Part shown: one piece after another, positions 41,301-50,246 of the stretch
Layout of the letters: each line of letters starts with the position of its first letter
Numbering within the stretch: position 1 is the first letter of the stretch
DNA from: Opisthorchis felineus
Taxonomy: Eukaryota; Platyhelminthes; Trematoda; Opisthorchiida; Opisthorchiidae
Length of the DNA: 64,000 nucleotides
Direction: 5' to 3'
Assembly: GCA_004794785.1 (NCBI GenBank)
Contig: SJOL01006656.1
Coordinates: 79,399 to 143,398, forward strand
Program-made: the position numbers and the translations under genes
Notes under the pieces: model-generated
What the model saw: the letters and a program-made list of their open reading frames with translations, nothing else
Databases searched by the model: none
What the model was told of the DNA's origin: nothing

Positions 41301-44300
41301 ACCGTACATCCGATCTGTGGCCACGCGTCGACCAAATGAAGGCTGGAGAAAATTGTATCACCCTTCAGAATTATGAATACATTAATAGGCGTCAGCAGGG
41401 GACAGCGGCGCGTCTTGACAGCCACGATGAAGCAAGTTGAAAAACCGTCAGGTGTGCGGATCAATACTCTGGGCGACGATTAGTACCACTCAGGCAGGGG
41501 AAGAAACAGAGGACAAAACACTTTGTTGCTTGAAAGTTTGAACCTCACTATCAATTTGCAGCAATGAAATATAAGAGGCCGAGAACTCTGGAATCAAGAC
41601 GAGCAAGGCAAATGTCAAAATTTATTGAACGGCCTGCGTGGCTGAACGCAAGCCGCAGCCAGCTTGGAAGACCACAGAATATCGCCTGATGATGTCACCT
41701 GGTTGATCTGGAGGTTGTGCGGGAGGATGTTCTGCATCGCAGACCTCGACATAAGTCAAATGCAGTGACCCGAACGGGGCAAGATTGAGCACGTTCGAGT
41801 CGATAGGAGCCATGTATGAAAACCAGTGTTTGTCATTCCTTGGGAGGTCATACAAGGTTAAAGGTCATTGATAAATTGAAGCTCGCCTCCACAGGCACTG
41901 GCAGCGTTTCGACAAAACTATTTAACCGAGACTCACCCAGATATACCCGAAAGTTCCTCCGAGACGGTAATGTCTGACTGCAGACAGACGAGTTGACAGT
42001 TGACAACCAGCGTAAAGCAATTCCGGTGACCGAAACGTCGATATGGAAGACTATCAGTAGGCTCAAGGCGGAGCCAATGCTTCCACTTATTTGGAGCCCC
42101 GATCTGAGCGAATATTTGTGTTAGATTGAGCTAGTTTTCAAAATGGTATTCCTGATTTGTCTGAACTAACTGCAGACCAGCCGCAGAAGACCAGACCGTC
42201 GAAGTAATGAATGAACAATATAATCAGCAGACGTGAACTGGGAAGGATGACCTACCCCAGGCCGTAACACCAGCCTAACATCTAGTTCGGAAAAGGAACA
42301 TAGAGAAGAGATTTTCATGGCAGAACCATCACTGTGTTAACCGAAGGCGATTTACTGGCGCGACACTGTCAATATGATATCTCTCGGATGAAGTTGGAAG
42401 GCGAAATTCATTAGTACCTGCAAAATGTTAACGGGTAGAAGCGATGCCTTTCTGGAAATTCTGCAACGGAAAGATTATTTATAGATTCAAACTTAGTAGA
42501 AATAAATTGTGATAACTCAAATTTTGTCGACTTCCCTGGCATGAATGGAGTATGGTGGAGATCTTTCAGCTAATCACTAGCATTGTATTCTGTCTACATG
42601 AAGAATAGTCTTCAACAATGTCGATTTTGTCTGAAATATAATGTGAAATATTCCGTGGGTCATCAAAAACAAAGCATGAGGACGCATTATAGACTCTTCT
42701 GTGGTTGCAAACGCATGCATTTTTGTGAAGCCAAGACGCCGTCAGTTCGGGTTCTAAGATCGGAGTGATACCTGTTAATGGAGGGTACACACTTACCTCA
42801 TTCAAGAAACGAAACTCGGTTAATTTGTCCAGGGAGAATCAAACGGGTTTTCCAACTTTCGGAAAGCTTATTTCATATTCAAAATTTACAATGATAAAGT
42901 TACGCAATGTACTACTCATAAGGTTGCTGAAAATTCTTCGACAGCCCACGACCAGTTTCGCCCTTTTTGGGGCTCACCAGTCAAGCGCAGTCCCCGAGTT
43001 TTCGTCAACCTTATGTTCTACTTGGACCCAAATTGGACTGTTTTCAAGAAATACACTCATTTGCAAATCAATTTGGTTTTGCGAGAGACTCACCTGGAAC
43101 CCAGCTGAATCTCTCGTTTGTGATGTTTCCATGCAACTGAATGTGCTGCACCAGGCCGCCTCATGTTCCAGTTGCTACGATATTCGAGATATCGCGATGC
43201 ATGTAATTTTGCGCAATGTACTACTCATAAGGTTGCTGAAAATTCTTCGACAGCCCACGACCGGTTTCGCCCTTTTTGGGGCTCATCAGGCAGGCGCAGT
43301 CCCCGAGTTTTCGTCAACCTTATGTTCTACTTGGACCCAAATTGGACTGTTTTCAAGAAATACACTCATTTGCAAATCAATTTGGTTTTGCGAGAGACTC
43401 ACCTGGAACCCAGCTGAATCTCTCGTTTGTGATGTTTCCATGCAACTGAATGTGCTGCACCAGGCCGCCTCATGTTCCAGTTGCTACGATATTCGAGATA
43501 TCGCGATGCATGTAATTTTGCGCAATGTACTACTCATAAGGTTGCTGAAAATTCTTCGACAGCCCACGACCGGTTTCGCCCTTTTTGGGGCTCATCAGGC
43601 AGGCGCAGTCCCCGAGTTTTCGTCAACCTTATGTTCTACTTGGACCCAAATTGGACTGTTTTCAAGAAATACACTCATTTGCAAATCAATTTGGTTTTGC
43701 GAGAGACTCACCTGGAACCCAGCTGAATCTCTCGTTTGTGATGTTTCCATGCAACTGAATGTGCTGCACCAGGCCGCCTCATGTTCCAGTTGCTACGATA
43801 TTCGAGATATCGCGATGCATGTAATTTTGCGCAATGTACTACTCATAAGGTTGCTGAAAATTCTTCGACAGCCCACGACCGGTTTCGCCCTTTTTGGGGC
43901 TCATCAGGCAGGCGCAGTCCCCGAGTTTTCGTCAACCTTATGTTCTACTTGGACCCAAATTGGACTGTTTTCAAGAAATACACTCATTTGCAAATCAATT
44001 TGGTTTTGCGAGAGACTCACCTGGAACCCAGCTGAATCTCTCGTTTGTGATGTTTCCATGCAACTGAATGTGCTGCACCAGGCCGCCTCATGTTCCAGTT
44101 GCTACGATATTCGAGATATCGCGATGCATGTAATTTTGCGCAATGTACTACTCATAAGGTTGCTGAAAATTCTTCGACAGCCCACGACCGGTTTCGCCCT
44201 TTTTGGGGCTCATCAGGCAGGCGCAGTCCCCGAGTTTTCGTCAACCTTATGTTCTACTTGGACCCAAATTGGACTGTTTTCAAGAAATACACTCATTTGC

Positions 44301-47300
44301 AAATCAATTTGGTTTTGCGAGAGACTCACCTGGAACCCAGCTGAATCTCTCGTTTGTGATGTTTCCATGCAACTGAATGTGCTGCACCAGGCCGCCTCAT
44401 GTTCCAGTTGCTACGATATTCGAGATATCGCGATGCATGTAATTTTGCGCAATGTACTACTCATAAGGTTGCTGAAAATTCTTCGACAGCCCACGACCGG
44501 TTTCGCCCTTTTTGGGGCTCATCAGGCAGGCGCAGTCCCCGAGTTTTCGTCAACCTTATGTTCTACTTGAACCCAAATTGGACTGTTTTCAAGAAATACA
44601 CTCATTTGCAAATCAATTTGGTTTTGCGAGAGACTCACCTGGAACCCAGCTGAATCTCTCGTTTGTGATGTTTCCATGCAACTGAATGTGCTGCACCAGG
44701 CCGCCTCATGTTCCAGTTGCTACGATATTCGAGATATCGCGATGCATGTAATTTTGCGCAATGTACTACTCATAAGGTTGCTGAAAATTCTTCGACAGCC
44801 CACGACCGGTTTCGCCCATTTTGGGGCTCATCAGGCAGGCGCAGTCCCCGAGTTTTCGTCAACCTTATGTTCTACTTGAACCCAAATTGCACTGTTTTCA
44901 AGAAATACACTCATTTGCAAATCAATTTGGTTTTGCGAGAGACTCACCTAGAACCCAGCTGAATCGCTCGTTTGTGATGTTTCCATGCAACTGAATGTGC
45001 TGCACCAGGCCGCCTCATGTTCCAGTTGCTACGATATTCGAGATATCGCGATGCATGTAATTTTACGCAATGTATTACTCATAAGGTTGCTGAAAATTCT
45101 TCGACAGCCCACGACCGGTTTCGCCCTTTTTGGGGCTCATCAGGCAGGTGCAATCCCCGAGTTTTCGTCAACTATATGTTCTACTTGAACCCAAATTGGA
45201 CTGGAAACATCATGGAAACATCACAAACGAGAGACTCAGCTGGGTTCCAGGTGAGTCGCTCGCAAAACCAAATTGATTTGCAAATGAGTGCATTTCTTGA
45301 AAATGATAAAGTTACCTAATATAGGTTGTTCGTGCTTCGTTTTAGTTCCCATTAGGAAATAATCTTTAAACCTGGGGAATCAAATCCCAGTCGGACGCCG
45401 GTGCAAAACGTAAGACCTATACCCGCCCTCGAGGAATATTCCTTATTCGACTAACGGGTTAATGTGAATCAGTCAGATCTGAATGATCAGTTTTGGAGCA
45501 ATAACCCCAACATTTCTGTATGGCATTACATATGTTTTAAGACGAACATTGAATAATCAATCAGCTTCACCTGATCGTAGACCAAATTTGCGTCTACCAC
45601 GTGTTGGATTTTGTCCTTCAGTATTGTGATTGTCCTTTCGGTCAAACGCTTCGGATCAGAGCACTCAAGGAGTTTGTAGATGGCTTTCACCGCACAAATT
45701 TACCACATTACTCTCGTTCAAACCAGTGCACACATTGTTGAGATGGAGCAAACGATTAGTGGGGGCAGACCGTCGGGAAGAACGAAGAGCGTCTTGGGGA
45801 AGCTATAATTTCTGTCAGCCTGTGGGTCAGTTGCAGCGTCAAGTTGTTTCAGCTTTGGTCGGAAAGGACAGCCTAAATATACCCGGTCCATACGTACTGT
45901 TTTTGGCCACCTTGTCTGGGGCGAAACCTTAACTCGACGATTGGGAACACTTAACTTAGTCTGTTTGCCGGACACCTGGCGTCATAGAACTGTTTGACAC
46001 TACCTTGAATATTTCCGTTGGAATAAAGTGTATTTGTGGTGCGTCATCATGACTACCGAGGTAGAGGTATTCCCCAGACTACTGTGCATGGTTTCTATAA
46101 AGCAAAGCAGAACAAACCTATTCACGAATATGCCCGTCAACTATGGTTAAAAATGACGATAAATACGCTCAATTGCATATCAATTTGTTTTTTGGGGGAC
46201 TCACCTGGAACCCGGCCGAATCTCTTGTTTATGGGCTGTTCGTAATAAGGTGATTTACCGACAGAACATTTTCGCTAAGCGCCGTCTTCTTCTGGATCTG
46301 GGGTCACAAGCACGACTTGGCTTATAAGTGGCGTTAATTTAAAGTGCAAAGCACCCAACATATTTGTCGACAAATTGGCGGGAAAGAATAAAATGAGTTG
46401 ACTTTACCACTTCAATATTTTCCTTGGAATACCATTGGAGGAGCATTTGTGGCAGTGTGCTAACCAGCCATTATTGAAAGAATGTCTATATCTGCTCTGC
46501 GAGTCAAATGCTACGTTTCTATGAGAAGTATCAAAATTACAATCCTGTTAGAATAACGGAGTTGGTTTTTCCATAACCTTTACCAATCTTAACGTCACCA
46601 ACATGATAGCAGTCCCCATAAATTAGTTACCCAAACTCTATTGACTTTACCTCAGTGATCTTATTGCTATGATTTCAGTCGGTGGTAGCTTAAGTGGAGA
46701 GACAGATAGTTTAGAACCAGTAGGAAACAGATGACCTAATGTACCTTTAATTAGATTCAGCCCTCTATAATTTTCTCAGTGGTACGCTAATTATTCAGTT
46801 GAGAAGATGAGGAAATTTTGACTGGCAGTATACAGAAAGTCATCGCCATTACAGTCTTAAGTGCGGTCATCACAACCTTCAATTCACCCAGGCCGTTAAC
46901 TAGGAAAACAGCACGAACCTCGGACAAAGCATCACTGAGAAAGTTATATTAGCAGTCTAGAGAAGATGAGGTTCAAAAATTTCACCTGACCTATGTGCTT
47001 TTATGGGTACGGGTCACCCAGTAGTAAGTGAAGTGCAGTTCACACCCTTTTCAGAGCCCCACGGAACCAAAAGCTCCAGAACACTAGATCGTTTTAGATC
47101 TCTGTCATTTTCAAGAACACTAAAGTTTATGCCTACGTGAGATTTTGTTTTCAGTGTACACTCTGGAACAGTCTGAGGTTTCATCTATCTTTAACTAGGT
47201 TGGATCAACGGACGAACACAGTAATCAGCGCACAGTTGCCTGTAGAACAACGGGATGCTATGAGACTATGTGTGGCTTGTGGCTAGCAACGTAGCGAGAC

Positions 47301-49890
47301 TAAGTCAAAGATAAACCAAGCAGTTGACCTACAAATTACCTTCATCATTATCGTCGATCATCAGAACCGCGTTGCACCTACCTAATTCCGTGCCATACAG
47401 TCGCGTAGATATGCTGAAGGAAGATGGGGCTTAAAACGTGGAATAAACTTTTGATACGAGACGCACCATGATATCCTAATGCGAAATGCAGGTTGTAACG
47501 AGAGTGATTCCATGCCTTCACTTAACGGACTGATGAACTTTGAAAATTTACTTTCATTAATCCTTCTGTGAGTCAAGTTGTGAACAGTTTACATCCCCCT
47601 TGCTATCCTTAGTTTGCTCAGTCTTATAAGGAAATTAAATTCCTCTATATCGTGGAAGCAAAATATTGCGACAAACAGGTCGATACGAGGACAACCTGAC
47701 TCAAGGCCAGTCCTCTCCTACACAGTCTCGTACACAAGCTGTCTAGAAGTGAACGGCTGGAGGTTGTCGGTTACTAGTGAAGGGAGAAAAGCCCTTCACC
47801 GCGGAGCTGTTTAATAGAAAACACCAACTAAACAGTTACAGACTATTGGACAGGATAGTAAGACTCTCATATGCTGAATATCCGTCTTCTTGAACTTTCC
47901 TGGATATTCATTGACTATCACACAATTGTAAACGAATGCTACAAAGCAGTTCCACAAATTCCGTAATAAATCCCACCTTCCATTAGATCAAGGCGGAGTT
48001 ACGAGAAAACCACAGACTACTCGCATGCCTCATCAGTAGTATCCACCGTTACACTAGTAGTACTGATGGATCAAGGTCTGTTACACGAAAAAGTTGTCCA
48101 ACGACAAACTGTCTTTCCCTATCACGCTTTGATTTCTCCAACCACGGCGTCTATGGTTGTTGGGTAATCTAAAATGAACTAGTAATAACGATATCTCCAA
48201 ACAGCAACCATGCCATGGATGAGGTGGCTTGAGTGTTGGTTCATAACTTTAAAAGGCAACGTTTGGTCTACGGGACTGATCAAGGGGTCACGGATCACTC
48301 AGATATGGCCTCCGACCGTCAACTCTGGTACGCATCTGTACGAGACACTTCTGAAGTAGACTTGTCCTGTTACGGAGACCAGTTGCTTTGTACTTAAGTT
48401 CTTAGGATCTGCGCAAATCGCGATTCGGTACTGATTCAATTGAGAGGAGCCGTAGACCACATTTGAGCTAAGCTGTCCCCTGTTGTACTTGGCGTTGTTG
48501 CGTTTTCATTTGGCCTCCAGGACTACAACGCTGTCTTTGCAATGGTGTAATGATAGAGGTTCTCTCACCGGTTTAGCGGCTTTTATCGAAGACAACACTC
48601 AAACTGTCCCTAGTGTTTAGGCGTCCCTCATATTGTAATAGAGAAGAATGGCCCTAGATTTCACAGAAGAATCCCAGTCAGACAGTCGGATCTCTCTCTG
48701 ATCGTCTGTATTATCATGGAGAGAGAGAGAGACGGTACACAGGCAGGGCAGAATAAGCTGTTCTGTAATCTGGATAGCCTGAACAAAAAAGTGGCCTCAT
48801 CTGTGCAAACAGGGTGTGGCGTTATTCTGCCCGAAACACCAATTTTGGGACTACGAAGACCAGCACGAATACTAATCCTGGTGAAACCAATCTGTGTAAT
48901 TAACTGAACGTGTGATAGATGATAAACATCCTATGTGCAAATTGGGCATACTAAGCGATGCACCAACCCTATCACAGTCTTGTGCTTGCCATTCACTGAC
49001 TTACAGTTACAAGCTGGACCGTGTGAATGAAGCGAGCAAATATAAGAATCAGGCACTGTACCTAGGACCAGTGATCACCCGCATAGGCAAACAGGCAGGC
49101 GTGCGTAGACAGCACAAGGGACGGCACCTGCGAGTTTGCAAGTTTATTCAAATTACCAGAGCAGTCATTCGACGGAAGCAACAACGTCAGTCTCGTGTTT
49201 AAATGACGGGACTGTTTGATCAACTTCATTATCCCATTTATTCGAGTGTCAACCTTCTGGTTCACATAGGATATCACAAAGGATAAAACTGGAGCCCATT
49301 ATTATACTCGAATTTAATTTACCTTAAGAGAGCAACTTTGAGGTGGGTGACCGAAACTAAGTCAAACTGGGCTGAAACAGGAAACTCTGGGTATAATAGA
49401 CTCGAGAACCTACCCTACACACTTACGGCTCCGAGAGCACATTCAGTAACACAACAAGTGCCGCTGATAGGACATATGAACGAGAACACTTTTCAACAGT
49501 TCAACAGTAGATTATTTATTGTTTCTCCAACTACAGAAATTACTCCAATTTAACTCTCTACCCATTAAACCATAGGCCACTCAAATCACGTCTGCCTTCG
49601 GAGTTTCTGGAGCCAACAGCGAATACGTGTTATTAATAGCCGCTTTCATGCACTATGAGGTCCCCAAGGAACAGGCTTTGAAAGATGACCCATACATATT
49701 TCAACTGGAGGCCAAGGTTCGTGAAAAGCTAGCTGTTCCTTCGATCAACTTGACACCATCAGAAGCCAGAAAAACTGAGGATGAATTTACGGCAAGTGAC
49801 TTAAAACTAGGAAACAACCTACAGCTTAACGAGCGCCGCCGTTCTTCCGCCAGGGAATTTGCCGAATGCTTATTGCGGCGAAGTAAATGA
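32142..49890 (+). CDS. ChaC-type gamma-glutamylcyclotransferase, copy 2 (three exons)
   Basis: Same predicted reaction as copy 1: glutathione to 5-oxoproline and Cys-Gly in the cytosol. Joining 32142-32306, 37578-37898 and 49576-49890 gives 266 residues; all junctions are phase 0 with GT-AG borders. GYGSLIW is at 15-21, RRFFQG follows, PGRVATLV opens exon 2, VWGCVYEV follows, and the likely catalytic glutamate is E96 in [15 protein letters not shown] and [16 protein letters not shown] lie in exon 3. It differs from copy 1 in QRGTLE instead of HRGTPE, in a longer serine-rich loop before AMYLG, and in a basic and polar C-terminal tail of about 60 residues that is absent from typical ChaC proteins. 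The gene spans 17.7 kb, and intron 2 (11.7 kb) hosts a ribozyme array and several transposons. Confidence 0.9.
33391..33567 (-). mobile_element. tRNA-derived SINE, family 1
   Basis: On the minus strand it begins with GGTAGCTCAGTGGTTAAGG, a near-perfect box A, then a box-B-like AGAACCCAACC about 36 nt later. The family body follows (CTAGGCATGGGCAGCCTGG, GGGTGGCACAGCAGCTAGGC) and ends near GTTACAGCC. The same body occurs at 57976-58105 and 60281-60430. This copy keeps the best tRNA head, while its box B is mutated. Confidence 0.65.
36680..36940 (+). mobile_element. Decayed LINE 3' coding fragment
   Basis: Translates as [20 protein letters not shown] and [17 protein letters not shown], matching the (R)LRWLGHVLRMP..RLPR.VLF block found in LINE families A and B here. 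Later residues are broken by stops and shifts. It is older than the fragments at 18.4 and 60.4 kb. Confidence 0.7.
37578..37898 (+). CDS. ChaC copy 2, exon 2 (catalytic core)
   Basis: 107 codons between acceptor TATTTTAG and donor GTTAGT, phase 0 at both ends. Encodes [22 protein letters not shown], the catalytic [13 protein letters not shown] and [13 protein letters not shown]. The ends match exon 2 of copy 1 exactly. Confidence 0.92.
38122..38190 (+). mobile_element. LINE family B, 3'-terminal fragment
   Basis: Matches the end of the LINE at 62 kb (CCCCAGATCATCGG, then TGTGGCAG and AACCACCGTAC) and stops at the same terminal point, so it is a severely 5'-truncated insertion. Confidence 0.6.
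38775..39095 (+). mobile_element. LINE family A, 3' end with AT-rich tail
   Basis: GAGTTTGGGCGTTGATGGTG through AGAAATAGCGGCTAATCG matches the terminal coding part of family A (compare 61840-61940). A 3' UTR follows (GTGCTGTCAGTTTATTTCCAG, as at 18.76 kb), and then the simple-repeat tail. Only the last part of the element is present. Confidence 0.75.
39022..39093. repeat. (TTA/TTAATTA)n simple repeat
   Basis: About 72 nt made only of A and T in TTA, ATT and AATTA blocks. It directly follows the LINE A 3' UTR and is probably the element's tail. Confidence 0.9.
40425..41480 (-). mobile_element. Ty3/gypsy-type LTR retrotransposon pol relic
   Basis: Minus-strand frames give, in order, the reverse transcriptase core (41464-41183: [16 protein letters not shown], then [12 protein letters not shown] and [12 protein letters not shown], degraded forms of the family's FSSLDLADAFLQI and LPFGI.APAIFQ blocks), an RNase H-like piece (about 40902-40769: [17 protein letters not shown] and [10 protein letters not shown]), and a pre-integrase segment (40622-40425: [13 protein letters not shown] and GRDSIST). 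Order and spacing fit gypsy pol. The YLDD region is lost and frames are broken. Possible upstream remnants reach about 42.07 kb. No LTRs were identified. Confidence 0.7.
42890..42903. repeat. 14-bp direct repeat, left flank of array
   Basis: AATGATAAAGTTAC, identical to 45302-45315. It sits exactly at the left border of the 309-bp array and could be a target-site duplication. Confidence 0.7.
43253..43295 (-). ncRNA. Hammerhead ribozyme, unit 2
   Basis: Minus strand 5'-3': GCCUGC (stem I, 43295-43290), CUGAUGA (43289-43283), GCCC-CAAAAA-GGGC (stem II, 43282-43269), GAAA (43268-43265), CCGG, UC, then GUGGGC (stem I, 43258-43253). All conserved core bases are present. Stem I has 6 pairs including two G-U. 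Predicted cut after GUC, between 43259 and 43258. Stem III is ACCGGU with no loop, so it should pair between two copies. Confidence 0.85.
43562..43604 (-). ncRNA. Hammerhead ribozyme, unit 3
   Basis: Identical to the motif in unit 2. The predicted cleavage falls between 43568 and 43567, 309 nt from its neighbours. Confidence 0.85.
43871..43913 (-). ncRNA. Hammerhead ribozyme, unit 4
   Basis: Identical to the motif in unit 2; predicted cleavage between 43877 and 43876. Confidence 0.85.
44180..44222 (-). ncRNA. Hammerhead ribozyme, unit 5
   Basis: Identical to the motif in unit 2; predicted cleavage between 44186 and 44185. Confidence 0.85.
44489..44531 (-). ncRNA. Hammerhead ribozyme, unit 6
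   Basis: Identical to the motif in unit 2; the unit itself has a substitution outside the motif. Predicted cleavage between 44495 and 44494. Confidence 0.85.
44798..44840 (-). ncRNA. Hammerhead ribozyme, unit 7 (loop II variant)
   Basis: Core intact. One change puts CAAAAU in loop II instead of CAAAAA, and the GCCC/GGGC stem is kept. Confidence 0.8.
45107..45149 (-). ncRNA. Hammerhead ribozyme, unit 8 (stem I variant)
   Basis: Core and stem II intact. The outermost stem I pair is lost (ACCUGC against GUGGGC), leaving five pairs. It belongs to the incomplete last unit, so a transcript would enter through this copy first. Confidence 0.75.
45211..45303 (+). repeat. Inverted partial array unit at right border
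   Basis: This is the reverse complement of the unit segment running from TTTCAAGAAATACACTC to TTTGTGATGTTTCCATG, with a few substitutions. It replaces the rest of unit 8, so the array ends in a fold-back. Confidence 0.85.
45302..45315. repeat. 14-bp direct repeat, right flank of array
   Basis: AATGATAAAGTTAC, matching 42890-42903, directly after the inverted partial unit. Confidence 0.7.
46161..46232 (+). repeat. Diverged stray fragment of the 309-bp unit
   Basis: AAATACGCTCAATTGCATAT and GACTCACCTGGAACCC match the unit segment around AAATACACTCATTTGCAAAT. No hammerhead is included. It is an older relic of the same repeat about 0.9 kb from the array. Confidence 0.65.
49576..49890 (+). CDS. 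ChaC copy 2, exon 3 (C-terminus)
   Basis: Starts after acceptor AAACCATAG with [18 protein letters not shown] and carries [19 protein letters not shown] and LEAKVREKL. It then continues for about 60 residues of polar, charged sequence ([24 protein letters not shown]) to TGA at 49888-49890. The tail has no family counterpart I know. Confidence 0.9.
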   Translation, partial: ATQITSAFGVSGANSEYVLLIAAFMHYEVPKEQALKDDPYIFQLEAKVREKLAVPSINLTPSEARKTEDEFTASDLKLGNNLQLNERRRSSAREFAECLLRRSK

Positions 49891-50246
49891 ATACAAACCA
49901 AGACCGCAACTTAATTTCCCCTCTTATTTTGGGAGAATTCATTCACCCCATGTCTATTGTTCAGGTAAGGTTTGACGATGAATTCATTTTACTCATTTGC
50001 GGAGAAATTGTTTTTCACATGCATCGTGATTTACATACTGAATTTTCCCTCCTCCTTCATCAGGCACCAAGTAACTCGCAGCTGATTATTCACCAGGCAA
50101 TTTACTTAACGGTTGCCATTTCCAGTGGGAGCAGGTTTACCTCAACCACAATCCGAACTCGTCTTATCGATGCGTTCGGCCATCCAGATAAGACTTTCTT
50201 GACTTACGAGTCTATGGATATTCGTCAAGATGAAGATTTTTTGTGA
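49887..50246 (+). CDS. Small ORF overlapping the ChaC copy 2 stop (unidentified)
   Basis: An open frame of 119 codons begins with ATG 49887, which overlaps the ChaC stop as ATGA. It contains a clean candidate intron of 99 nt: donor GTAAGG at 49965 and pyrimidine-rich acceptor CCTTCATCAG ending at 50063, phase 0, with no stop inside. Spliced or not, the frame stays open to TGA at 50244-50246. The product is unknown. It may simply be 3' UTR containing an intron. Confidence 0.25.
   Translation: MNTNQDRNLISPLILGEFIHPMSIVQVRFDDEFILLICGEIVFHMHRDLHTEFSLLLHQAPSNSQLIIHQAIYLTVAISSGSRFTSTTIRTRLIDAFGHPDKTFLTYESMDIRQDEDFL

Larger units (their letters stand above)
42904..45301 (-). mobile_element. 309-bp tandem array with hammerhead ribozymes (retrozyme-like)
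   Basis: Unit starts are at about 42902, 43211, 43520, 43829, 44138, 44447, 44756 and 45065, a constant 309-bp period. The eighth unit breaks off at about 45203 and is followed by an inverted partial unit (45211-45303). Inner units are nearly or fully identical, and the outer ones have substitutions. On the minus strand units 2-8 carry a type I hammerhead; unit 1 has lost it (CUGGUGA instead of CUGAUGA). Tandem monomers of a few hundred bp with a type I hammerhead and minimal stem III are the hallmark of animal retrozymes, non-autonomous elements that yield circular RNAs. Because 309 is divisible by 3, two frames stay open across the plus strand; I judge these incidental. Inferred to be transcribed antisense to the host gene. 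Confidence 0.85.
37899..49575 (+). other. Intron 2 of ChaC copy 2
   Basis: An 11.7-kb intron packed with repeats: LINE B and LINE A 3' ends (38.1 and 38.8 kb), a gypsy pol relic (40.4-41.5 kb), the 309-bp hammerhead array (42.9-45.3 kb) and a stray array fragment (46.2 kb). From about 46.3 to 49.5 kb I see nothing recognisable. Confidence 0.75.

Noticed and set aside
42902..43010. Hammerhead in array unit 1
   Set aside because: The core reads CUGGUGA, the stem I strand is altered and stem III is no longer palindromic, so it is treated as a decayed copy.
42765..44570. 601-codon plus-strand ORF across the tandem array
   Set aside because: It is long only because the 309-bp unit is a multiple of three and lacks stops in that frame; a second frame is also mostly open. 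The structured signal, the hammerhead, is on the other strand, and no protein family is recognised.
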